Shown piece after piece: positions 54,023 through 62,971 of a stretch of 64,000 nt of DNA. Both the position numbers and the translations under genes were made by a program. How positions within the stretch are numbered: position 1 is the stretch's first letter; every line of letters starts with the position of its first letter. The stretch comes from an uncultured Clostridia bacterium (GTDB taxonomy: Bacteria; Bacillota; Clostridia; Oscillospirales; Acutalibacteraceae), in assembly GCA_947627055.1 (NCBI GenBank), contig CANQUS010000008.1:1-64000 (forward strand), read 5' to 3'. Below the pieces are notes generated by a model that saw nothing but the letters and a program-made list of their open reading frames with translations, ran no database searches and was not told the origin of the DNA.

Positions 54023-57000
54023 TTGGCAAAATTCAGAAAAATTTTATCAGCGGTACTATCCGCATCTATTATTATGGGAGGTATGACAATGGCAATGAGC
54101 GAAACAGCATTTGCAGCAGAAAAAAAGTACGCGCACGAGCTTGACAAGCAGGCATACTCCGGCGGCGACCTTGGAGCTAACTACACTAAGGAAAAAACTA
54201 CCTTTAAGGTCTGGGCGCCAAGCGCGGAAAAGGTCTATCTGAAGCGCTACACCACCGGCAGTGACATAGAGCAGGGTGCGAGAGTTATATCCACACTCAA
54301 AATGCTCAAGGGTGACAACGGCATATGGTACTATACGGTTTTCGGAGACATAAAGAATACTTATTACACCTATATAGTCAAGACCGACGGCAAGGAACAA
54401 GAAACGTGTGACATCTACGCTAAGGCTGTCGGTGTGAACGGCAACCGCGCGATGGTCGTTGATCTCGACTCTACCGACCCCGACGGTTGGAGCAAGGATA
54501 AGCATATCTTGTATGACAATCCCACCGACGCTGTCGTCTGGGAGGTCCATGTGCGCGACTTCTCTATAAGCCCCGACTCGGGCGTGACAGACGCGAACAG
54601 GGGCAAATATCTCGCCTTTACCGAGAGCGGCACGACCGTCAACGGCAATGGCGTCATATCGACGGGTATAGACTACCTCAAAAAGCTCGGTGTGACTCAT
54701 GTACAGCTCATGCCTGTCTTTGACTATGCGTCCGTTGACGAAACTCAGGACGGACAGTTCAACTGGGGTTATGACCCGAAAAACTATAATGTGCCTGAGG
54801 GCTCATATTCCTCAGACCCGTATGACGGCAACGTCAGGATCAACGAGTTCAAGCAGATGGTAAAGTCGCTGCACGACGCGGGCATAGGCGTTATCATGGA
54901 CGTTGTATATAACCATACTTATGATGCGAAAAACGACTGGTTCGAAAAGACAGTACCCGGCTATTATTACCGTATGAACAAGGACGGGACCTACAGCGAC
55001 GCCTCCGCCTGCGGCAATGAGACCGCGAGCGAGCACCTCATGTTCAGAAAATACATGATAGACTCCATTCTCTACTGGATACAGGAATATCACATCGACG
55101 GCTTCCGCTTTGACCTCATGGGCGTGCACGACGTCACGACGATGAACGAGATCCGCAAGGCTGTTGACAAGCTCGACGGCGGCAAGAAGATAATCCTCTA
55201 CGGAGAGCCATGGACGGGCGGCACTCTCGGAACAAGTGAACCAACAGCCGTACAGGCGAATGTAGATCAGCTTGACGACCGCATAGGCGCGTTCAACGAC
55301 AAGATCCGCGACGCCGTAAAGGGCAACGTCTTTCTCGACAAGGACAGCGGCTTCATTCAGGGGGGAACGACCGACAGCGACGTCATCGCCGGCATTCAGG
55401 CAAACAACAGGAAAACCACCCCGGGAGGCTGGTCAAAGCGTCCGTCACAGTGCGTGACGTATATTTCAGCCCATGATAACCTGACGCTTTATGATAAGCT
55501 TGTCGCCACATCAAAGACCGACCAGAACTATACCGAGCGCGACGACGCTCTTGTAGACATGAACAAGCTCGCTGCCGCGATATTTATAACATCGCAGGGA
55601 ATTTCGTTTATGCAGGCGGGCGAGGAGTTTGCCCGCACAAAGCAGGGGGACGAAAACAGCTTCAAGTCATCTACAAGCATAAATATGCTTGACTGGTCAA
55701 GCGTTCAGAAATATCGCGATTTAGTTTCGTACTACGGCGGCTTAATAGAAATCAAGAAGGCGTTCTCACCCTTCAGGGATCCGTCGTGCGACGCTTCAAA
55801 ACGTATGGTGTTCTCAGAAAGCGACAGCGACGGAGTTATCGCCTACACCCTCACCAACAAGGAAAAAAATCTTAAAAATGAATGGTCGCAGGTCGCTGTT
55901 ATCTTCAATTCGACCGACGAGGAGCAGGAGGTAACGCTGAAGGCGGCTGACGGCAAAAAGCTTCCCTCTGAGTGGGTCATAATTGCCAACAAAACAGCTG
56001 CGGGCGTCACAAGTCTCGGCACAGTCAAGGGCGGCAAGGTAAAGGTTGACGCAGGCTCGGCTCTCATACTCGTTGAAAAGAACAGCTTTGATAAAATCAA
56101 GCTTGAAAGCGACAAATGCAAGCTCACTATCGAACACAAGGACAAGGCGACCGACGAAGTCATATCATCACAGGTTATTACAGGCTGCAAGGGAGACAAG
56201 TATATAACCTCACAAGACGAGTCCCTCAACCTACAATACGACTTTGACAGTGTTGTCGGAGATGAGAGTGGCGCTTTTGCGAAAAAGGAGCAGACTGTAA
56301 CGTATTATTACAACAGGTTCAATGGGAATATCGGAAAGGTCACTGTCAAATATCTCCGTGAAGGCGACGAAACATTCGGTGTATCGGAGCAGGAGATAAC
56401 CTCCTCAGTCACTATTGAGGGGCGTGAGGGCAGTATCTACTCAACTCTCGTTAAAACGATAGACGGCTTTGAGCTTGATGTCGAGAAGCTGCCCGACAAC
56501 AGTGCGGGAACATTCATAAACGGTGAGATCGAGGTTTTGTACTACTATAAAACCAAAGCCTCTGACCCTCTCGTTATCAACTATTACAATAAAAACGGCT
56601 GGGAAAAGGTCGGCGCGTATGTTTTCACGCTCGACAGCGACGGCAACCGCAAGGCAATCTCAAAGGACCGCCCCGGAACAGAAATGAAAAAAGGTTCGGA
56701 GGACGGATGGTACACATTAACTCTAAAGGATGTGACATCCGCATACTGCATTTTTACAAACATGAAGGATTCCGAAAAGGGTATTAAGACCGATTCCGGC
56801 ACGAGCTCAAACGGATATTCCGTTAGAGGAACGTGTTGGGTAGAGAACGAATCGACGACATACTCGGGAAAGGTCGTAGCGGTTTACCTTTGCAACGGAA
56901 AGCTCCTCGAAAAAAACACTCAGGTTGGCAAGGCTGACGGAACAACAACCTATAATACCGAAGCCAAAACATATGAGGACTATGAGCTTATCGAATCTCC

Positions 57001-57190
57001 CGCAAACGCGAAAGGCGTTTTTACGGAAAACGACATTTATGTTATATACAACTATTCGGAGAAGTACAAGATTCCCGACTTTGCTATGCCGGTAATTATT
57101 GTAATATCCTCTGTGGCGCTCATCTCGTTTGCTGGCGCGGCAATCACTCTATTTGCCACCAGAAAGCGTCGAGCAAAGCGCAAAATTTAG
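54023..57190 (+). CDS. Membrane-anchored type I pullulanase (GH13)
   Basis: Pullulanase cuts alpha-1,6 branches in pullulan and starch. Of 1055 residues, the first about 32 are a signal peptide. A CBM48-like region (about 45-150) precedes the GH13 domain with the pullulanase hallmark FNWGYDPKNYNVPEGSY, nucleophile D364 (GFRFDLMG), acid E395 (GEPWTGG) and D485 (SAHDN). Two MucBP-like modules (about 700-850), a CBM25/26-like module (about 853-950) and another MucBP-like repeat follow. The protein ends with a helix (about 1023-1047) and KRRAKRK, so it is tethered to the membrane. The start is TTG at 54023, 7 bases from AGGAGG. Confidence 0.93.
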   Translation: MAKFRKILSAVLSASIIMGGMTMAMSETAFAAEKKYAHELDKQAYSGGDLGANYTKEKTTFKVWAPSAEKVYLKRYTTGSDIEQGARVISTLKMLKGDNGIWYYTVFGDIKNTYYTYIVKTDGKEQETCDIYAKAVGVNGNRAMVVDLDSTDPDGWSKDKHILYDNPTDAVVWEVHVRDFSISPDSGVTDANRGKYLAFTESGTTVNGNGVISTGIDYLKKLGVTHVQLMPVFDYASVDETQDGQFNWGYDPKNYNVPEGSYSSDPYDGNVRINEFKQMVKSLHDAGIGVIMDVVYNHTYDAKNDWFEKTVPGYYYRMNKDGTYSDASACGNETASEHLMFRKYMIDSILYWIQEYHIDGFRFDLMGVHDVTTMNEIRKAVDKLDGGKKIILYGEPWTGGTLGTSEPTAVQANVDQLDDRIGAFNDKIRDAVKGNVFLDKDSGFIQGGTTDSDVIAGIQANNRKTTPGGWSKRPSQCVTYISAHDNLTLYDKLVATSKTDQNYTERDDALVDMNKLAAAIFITSQGISFMQAGEEFARTKQGDENSFKSSTSINMLDWSSVQKYRDLVSYYGGLIEIKKAFSPFRDPSCDASKRMVFSESDSDGVIAYTLTNKEKNLKNEWSQVAVIFNSTDEEQEVTLKAADGKKLPSEWVIIANKTAAGVTSLGTVKGGKVKVDAGSALILVEKNSFDKIKLESDKCKLTIEHKDKATDEVISSQVITGCKGDKYITSQDESLNLQYDFDSVVGDESGAFAKKEQTVTYYYNRFNGNIGKVTVKYLREGDETFGVSEQEITSSVTIEGREGSIYSTLVKTIDGFELDVEKLPDNSAGTFINGEIEVLYYYKTKASDPLVINYYNKNGWEKVGAYVFTLDSDGNRKAISKDRPGTEMKKGSEDGWYTLTLKDVTSAYCIFTNMKDSEKGIKTDSGTSSNGYSVRGTCWVENESTTYSGKVVAVYLCNGKLLEKNTQVGKADGTTTYNTEAKTYEDYELIESPANAKGVFTENDIYVIYNYSEKYKIPDFAMPVIIVISSVALISFAGAAITLFATRKRRAKRKI

Positions 57191-57331
57191 CAAAGTGTCT
57201 CCGCACGCAAGCCGCGTAGTCGCTGCGCTCGACGTCAGCAGTTGTCTCCCGTATCTCTGCGGCAGGGCATAAAATTACCGATGAACCGCCGTATACAAAA
57301 GACTTCCTATGCGATACATACACCACCTATC

Positions 57332-57370
57332 AAAAAACGTCCTCGCGAACATGGTGCGGGGGCGTTTTTC
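57332..57370 (+). terminator. Terminator downstream of the pullulanase gene
   Basis: ACGTCCTCGC (57337-57346) pairs with GCGGGGGCGT (57356-57365) with three G-U pairs, flanked by A and T runs. It lies about 145 bases past the stop codon. Confidence 0.65.
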
Positions 57371-57586
57371 GTTGTGCGTCGAAAAAATCACGACACTGAT
57401 CGGGGCTATCAGTGTACCGTACATTAAACCGCTTGCCAACGCAGACGCCGGCTCCCCGCCGACATCGAGCGCAGCGACTATGCGGCTCGACCGCAAGGGT
57501 CTTCTGATGCGACTTGCCTGATGGTGCTACCCGCCCGTATAATAAAAAAAAGGGGATATGTTTGTATTATTTATGGATTTAGACAA

Positions 57587-57615
57587 TTTACAATTTTGTA
57601 AGTTTGTGTCATAAT
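57587..57615 (+). promoter_or_regulatory. Promoter of the phosphate symporter
   Basis: TTTACA (57587-57592) and CATAAT (57610-57615) are 17 bases apart. Confidence 0.55.
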
Positions 57616-57717
57616 AGAGTAGGTATGATTTAAATAAGAAAATGTTACTTGCATACGACATCGGCTTTTAAAGCCGTGCGGTAAAATTGCGTAAGCGGGT
57701 CGTTTAGGAGAGGTATC

Positions 57718-59469
57718 ATGGACGTATTGTCGATTTTCACTTTACTCGGCGGTTTGGCGTTTTTTCTTTTCGGCATGAACTTTATGGGCGATAACCTTCA
57801 AAAGCTATCGGGCGGCAAGCTCGAACGTATTCTCGAAAAGCTCTCGAACAACACCATTAAGGGTGTTCTCCTCGGAGCGGGAGTGACCTGTATCATACAA
57901 TCCTCATCGGCTACGACCGTCATGGTCGTGGGATTTGTCAACTCAGGTATAATGAAGCTCCCTCAGGCTATCGGAATCATAATGGGCGCGAACATCGGTA
58001 CGACGATCACCTCATGGATACTCAGCCTTACAGGAATCGAGGGAAACAGCCTGTGGTTAAGACTGCTGAAGCCCGAGACCTTTTCTCCGGTAATAGCTGT
58101 GATAGGCATTATCCTGATAATGGTGTGCAAGGAAGGCAAAAAAAGAGATATAGGAAATATTTTTCTCGGGTTCTCTATACTAATGTTTGGAATGGAAACC
58201 ATGAGCGGCTCCGTCGCACCTCTCGCGGAAATTCCCGAGTTCACAAGCTTCCTCACAATGTTCGAGAACCCGTTATTCGGAGTTATCGCCGGAGCGCTGC
58301 TGACGGCGATCATACAGAGCTCCTCAGCGTCCGTCGGTATTTTGCAGGCGCTTTCAAAAACGGGAGCTATAACTTTCGGAGCGGCAATTCCTATTATAAT
58401 GGGACAGAACATCGGAACGTGCGCGACAGCGCTTATCTCCTGCATAGGTGCAAGCAAAAACGCAAAGCGCACAGCCCTTGTACACCTTTACTTTAATGTG
58501 ATAGGCTCACTGACATGGCTTACTGTTTTCTATGTATGTGACGCATTTATCCACTTCAATTTTACCAATCTGAATGTCAACCCTGCGGATATTGCGCTCA
58601 TACACTCCGTTTTCAACGTTCTTTCTACATCTCTCCTGCTGCCATTCTCAAAGCAGCTCGGCAAACTCGCAACACTTACAATACGCGACAAGGACGCCGA
58701 GGAGGATATGCCCTTTATTGACGAGCGTTTCCTCAATACACCGTCCTTCGCCGTGGAGCAGTGCAAAAATATGACAAATAAAATGGCTGAGCTTTCCAAA
58801 AACAATCTGTTCCTTGCAATGTCGCAGATATGCAATTACTCACAAAAGGATGACACGGAAATCACAGAAAATGAGAGCAAAATAGATATGTACGAGGACG
58901 TCCTCGGTACATACCTCGTAAAGCTGAGCAGCAAGAGCCTTTCCATAAAGGACAGCAACGAAATATCCAAGATTCTTCATGCGATCGGCGATATAGAAAG
59001 AATCGGCGACCATGCCGTCAACATCCTCGACGTAGCCAAGGAAATGGACGAGAAAAAAGTATCGTTCTCAGAAAAGGCTCAAGAGGAAATCAATGTAATG
59101 TCTGACGCAGTCAGGGAAATAGTAACGACAACAATGGATTCATTTGAAAATTCCGACGTTGCAAACGCACATAAGGTCGAACCTCTTGAACAGGTAATAG
59201 ACGAACTGAAGGTAGAGCTCAAGGCTCGTCACATAAAACGTCTGCGTGACGGCAGATGCACTATCGAGCTTGGATTTATACTTCAGGACTTGATAACGAA
59301 TTACGAGAGGATCTCCGACCACTGCTCAAATATAGCCGTGTGTGTCATTGAAATCGATAAGAAATCATTTGATACTCACGAATACCTCAATGAAATACGA
59401 ACAGGCGGAAATACAGAGTTCATCAAGGACTTCAAGGATTACAAAAAGCGCTATAAACTGCCTACTTAA
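57718..59469 (+). CDS. Na/Pi cotransporter (NptA-like) with PhoU domain
   Basis: The protein probably imports or exports phosphate with Na+. The 583 residues have two inverted membrane repeats, each with a QSSSA motif (IIQSSSATTVMVVGF and IIQSSSASVGILQAL), and a C-terminal PhoU-like helical domain (about 345-560, with LHAIGDIERIGDHAVNI and ERISDHCSNIAVCV). The ATG at 57718 follows TAGGAGAGG. It is single in its operon. Confidence 0.93.
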   Translation: MDVLSIFTLLGGLAFFLFGMNFMGDNLQKLSGGKLERILEKLSNNTIKGVLLGAGVTCIIQSSSATTVMVVGFVNSGIMKLPQAIGIIMGANIGTTITSWILSLTGIEGNSLWLRLLKPETFSPVIAVIGIILIMVCKEGKKRDIGNIFLGFSILMFGMETMSGSVAPLAEIPEFTSFLTMFENPLFGVIAGALLTAIIQSSSASVGILQALSKTGAITFGAAIPIIMGQNIGTCATALISCIGASKNAKRTALVHLYFNVIGSLTWLTVFYVCDAFIHFNFTNLNVNPADIALIHSVFNVLSTSLLLPFSKQLGKLATLTIRDKDAEEDMPFIDERFLNTPSFAVEQCKNMTNKMAELSKNNLFLAMSQICNYSQKDDTEITENESKIDMYEDVLGTYLVKLSSKSLSIKDSNEISKILHAIGDIERIGDHAVNILDVAKEMDEKKVSFSEKAQEEINVMSDAVREIVTTTMDSFENSDVANAHKVEPLEQVIDELKVELKARHIKRLRDGRCTIELGFILQDLITNYERISDHCSNIAVCVIEIDKKSFDTHEYLNEIRTGGNTEFIKDFKDYKKRYKLPT

Positions 59470-59772
59470 CAGGTTTAAAGCAGCACGTTCATCGCACAGC
59501 ATAAATCGTCGCATTACCTGAATACGTAGTATAATAATAGCATATTCTATACTTATGATTGCTTACTAATAACCATTAACCATAATGTGTTCCTTTTTTA
59601 AAAATACAAAAGTCATTGACAAAAAGATAGTGAAATGATAGAATATGTGACAGTGACTAATATAATTGGTGCATCACAAATTTTCGTTTTTCGTTTAAGG
59701 ATAATTTCTTTGCGCTCGAATAGGTTTTTGTGAATTGATTTATAATTTTCATCATAGAAGTGGAGAATTGTT
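59470..59772. other. 303-bp spacer before the glycosyltransferase
   Basis: It is A+T-rich and holds the promoter of the next gene. No clear terminator for the symporter or other feature was seen. Confidence 0.5.
59616..59644 (+). promoter_or_regulatory. Promoter of the GT2-GT4 gene
   Basis: TTGACA (59616-59621) and TAGAAT (59639-59644) are 17 bases apart. Confidence 0.75.
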
Positions 59773-62700
59773 ATGGATAACACAAACAAACAAATTAAAA
59801 TATCTGTTCTGATTCCTGTTTACAATGCGGAGAGTTATCTGCGCAAATGTTTAGACAGTGTTATTGCACAAACATACAGGGACATTGAGATTGTCTGCAT
59901 CAATGACGGTAGTACGGATAATTCTATGGAAATACTGAAGGAATACGAAAGCAAGGATGAGCGTATCAGAGTGGTCGATAAGCCCCATTCAGGATATGGC
60001 GATTCTATGAACGCCGGATTAAAAGCTGCAACAGGTTTATATATTGGAATTGTGGAAAGTGACGATTTTATTAACAACCAAATGTATGAAAAGTTGTATG
60101 CACTTACACAAAATGGCACGGTGGATGTAGTCAAGGCGAATTTTTTTAACTATTATGAGGACGGTATGACAACTCCCAAAATAGAAGTTGACCATAACCG
60201 TATCAATATTCCCGATACGAACAAGCCATTTGTCTTAAAAACAAATGGACAATTTATATTAGGGCATCCTTCCGTCTGGAGTGCAATTTACCGCAGAGAA
60301 TTTCTTATGGAAAACAATGTTCACTTCATTGCAGCAAAAGGAAAGGGTATGGTAGACGATCCTTTTTATTATGAAACTCTCTGTGCCGCCAAGAGCATTA
60401 TGTGGCTGAATGAGCCGCTGTACTACAACCGTAAGAAAAATCCTAATTCGTCAGAAAATTTGCAAAAAGATGTGGTTCTGCCTTTAGTCAGAATGCAGGA
60501 TAACTTTGATGTAATAGAGAGATATCATGTTACGGATGTTGATACATTAAAATGTGTATACGCAAGGGCAATGATGTATTACACCGATGCATTGAACGCT
60601 TCAAATTATGAAGCGAACGAGGAAGAGATCAATCATCAGGCCGCCCTTCTCATGAAGCGTTTTGATGAAAATATATTCTTAAATAACTCCAGTGTAGCGG
60701 ATCAACAAAAATATTATTCGGTACTTTCCCCATTAAGTACCGTGAAATCTAAATGCCCCAAAATTCTTATATATAACTGGCTTCCATTTGATAACCAATG
60801 GGGTTGGGGCGGAGGCGTTACGGTTTATTGCAAAAATTTAATCGAGGAAATACTGAAAACAAATCCCGAAATAAATATTTATTTTCTCTCCAGCGGTTTT
60901 GCTTATATGGCAACAGAATTGAGAACCTTCTACAGAAAGATTGGCAACATTTTCGGCGATAGAGTTCACCAGTATGAAATCGTTAATTCGCCCATACCGG
61001 CAGAACAGAGATATATGTATGTTAATCCTCTGGTGGCACTTGAAAATGAGAGTCTGAAAGAAGTTTTCACTGACTTTCTTGAAAAATACGGTCCTTTCGA
61101 TGCTATCCATTTTAACAATATTGAAGGACTCTCACTTGATATACTTGACTTGAAGAAACAGTTTCCTCAAACAAGGTTTATATTTTCAATTCACAACTAT
61201 GTTACGCTATGCGTAAACGGAAGCTACTATATGCGCCATAAGCACTGCAATTGCGATCCTTCTCATACCGGTGAGGATTGCTTTAAGTGTACAAGGGCAG
61301 ATATACGACACAGCATTGCTGTTTCCACATACGACAGAGGAAAATACGGACAAGACCTCGACAAGTGCTATTCACAACATAAGTGGATAAATAATTTCGA
61401 GTTCCAGAGACTTGATGAGGATGTTTCGCCCGATAGGATACTTGAATTTGCAAAAACAGCAACAGAAAAATTAAACGAGAACTGCGATTCGATTCTTGCG
61501 GTTTCAAAACGTGTATACGAAGTTGCAGAGGCAAACGGCTTTGACACTTCTAAAATGACGGTCTCATATATTGGAACAAAGGTCGCGGAGCATCAGCTTG
61601 GTCATGCGGCGTATAAAGTCGGAGAAAGGTTAAAAATTGTTTTTCTCGGCAATGACATTGACTTTGAAGAAAAAGGGTATCCTTTCTTACTTGAAACACT
61701 GCACCAATTAGAAACGAAATATGCGTCAAAAATCGATCTCGTTCTCACTGTCAAGCAAAAGGAGCATGCCGAGATCTACTCTATGCTCAGACATTTTAAC
61801 TCTCTCAAAGTCATAAATGGTTATACTCACGACGATCTTCCCAATATTTTTGACGGGTGTAATTTAAGCATCGTTCCCGTACTCTGGGAGGATAACCTTC
61901 CTCAGATTGCCATTGAGTCTGCAGCATATGGAGTTCCCGTTCTCACAAGCTCGGCAGGAGGCGCATCTGAATTATGCGACAGTGAGTTATTTCGGTTTGA
62001 GAGTGGTAATTCCGAGGATATGCTTGCAAAAATAAAACATTTTGTTGATAACCCTGATGATCTTCAGGAATACTGGGAGCATCACCATGGGCTTGTTACG
62101 ATGAAACAGCACTGGACTGAGCTGCTAAAAATATATGGTCTTGTCACGTGCGATACTAACACACCTATCATTAGCATGAATATCGAGGAATTCCGCGATC
62201 TGCTAAATGAGAACTCATTCCTTAACAGCACTTTAAAAAAATTATCCTCTCAGAGTACTTTTGATGAACTACGATTTCAGGTTAATTCACTGCAGGCTGA
62301 ACTGGAAAAAGAGAAAAGGAAGAAAGAAATTATGAAGCAGGAAGCAAAAGTAATTTTTCAGACAGACGCAGACAGCTCCCGCGGAGAAGTCGGCACAGAA
62401 CTCATTATGATCGAGCTTGAAAACTTTCAGTTTAGCGATTTTTATGCGGAGATCAAGTTTGTAAATATCTCGAATATTGCACCGTCATATTCAGATGTTC
62501 TGAAAATATCCGGCACACTGCTTGGTGACAAGTCGGAAAAAAGAGAGTTCAAGCTGCATCAGTTTGAATGGACTGACGGTACGACCCCGCTCAACAATCA
62601 GATATGTGTATATTTAAAGGGAAAGAACAAGGTGATTTTCTGGGGCAGACATAACGGCATTTACAGCGGTTATCTGTGCAAGCCTGAAATTCTGACAAGT

Positions 62701-62823
62701 AGAGCATCGCATGATTCCGCCAAGCTCGAGATCATTACTAAAGGATTTCTGTGTGATTATACTGCAAGACCGTTTGACGCTATTTATGCATCATCATCTG
62801 AGGAACATCACAGTCAGGCATAA
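59773..62823 (+). CDS. GT2-GT4 fusion glycosyltransferase with C-terminal beta domain
   Basis: This 1016-residue protein joins two transferases. Residues about 8-300 are GT2 with KISVLIPVYNAESYLRKCLDSV, INDGSTDNS and VESDDF as the DxD site. Residues about 335-800 are GT-B family 4, with SIHNYVTLCVNG, IVFLGND, VPVLWEDNLPQIAIESAAYGVPVL and TSSAGGASEL. A coiled coil (about 835-860) leads to a beta-rich C-terminal domain (about 870-1000). The enzyme likely adds two sugars in a surface polysaccharide pathway. ATG follows GTGGAG. Its A+T richness compared with the ribosomal and starch genes suggests acquired origin. Confidence 0.88.
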   Translation: MDNTNKQIKISVLIPVYNAESYLRKCLDSVIAQTYRDIEIVCINDGSTDNSMEILKEYESKDERIRVVDKPHSGYGDSMNAGLKAATGLYIGIVESDDFINNQMYEKLYALTQNGTVDVVKANFFNYYEDGMTTPKIEVDHNRINIPDTNKPFVLKTNGQFILGHPSVWSAIYRREFLMENNVHFIAAKGKGMVDDPFYYETLCAAKSIMWLNEPLYYNRKKNPNSSENLQKDVVLPLVRMQDNFDVIERYHVTDVDTLKCVYARAMMYYTDALNASNYEANEEEINHQAALLMKRFDENIFLNNSSVADQQKYYSVLSPLSTVKSKCPKILIYNWLPFDNQWGWGGGVTVYCKNLIEEILKTNPEINIYFLSSGFAYMATELRTFYRKIGNIFGDRVHQYEIVNSPIPAEQRYMYVNPLVALENESLKEVFTDFLEKYGPFDAIHFNNIEGLSLDILDLKKQFPQTRFIFSIHNYVTLCVNGSYYMRHKHCNCDPSHTGEDCFKCTRADIRHSIAVSTYDRGKYGQDLDKCYSQHKWINNFEFQRLDEDVSPDRILEFAKTATEKLNENCDSILAVSKRVYEVAEANGFDTSKMTVSYIGTKVAEHQLGHAAYKVGERLKIVFLGNDIDFEEKGYPFLLETLHQLETKYASKIDLVLTVKQKEHAEIYSMLRHFNSLKVINGYTHDDLPNIFDGCNLSIVPVLWEDNLPQIAIESAAYGVPVLTSSAGGASELCDSELFRFESGNSEDMLAKIKHFVDNPDDLQEYWEHHHGLVTMKQHWTELLKIYGLVTCDTNTPIISMNIEEFRDLLNENSFLNSTLKKLSSQSTFDELRFQVNSLQAELEKEKRKKEIMKQEAKVIFQTDADSSRGEVGTELIMIELENFQFSDFYAEIKFVNISNIAPSYSDVLKISGTLLGDKSEKREFKLHQFEWTDGTTPLNNQICVYLKGKNKVIFWGRHNGIYSGYLCKPEILTSRASHDSAKLEIITKGFLCDYTARPFDAIYASSSEEHHSQA

Positions 62824-62971
62824 AACCGAAACCGGATACAATTAAATTCTTATTAGCCATTTGCTATTTTTCCACTGTCAGCTTATCTATAATTGAGCAT
62901 GGCATAAGATTTTCATTTTGGTATCTTTAAAATCACCCCAAAACCTATAAAGTATAAAAGAGGTAATGAAG

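Larger units (their letters stand above)
57191..57717. other. 527-bp spacer between pullulanase and phosphate symporter
   Basis: It contains the pullulanase terminator and the symporter promoter. Overlapping open frames on both strands (57275-57521) lack good ribosome binding sites and recognisable products. A GGCTTTTAAAGCC palindrome lies near 57663-57675. Confidence 0.5.

Noticed and set aside
57275..57521. Overlapping 70-73 codon frames on both strands
   Set aside because: Neither has a good ribosome binding site or recognisable product, and both span the pullulanase terminator.
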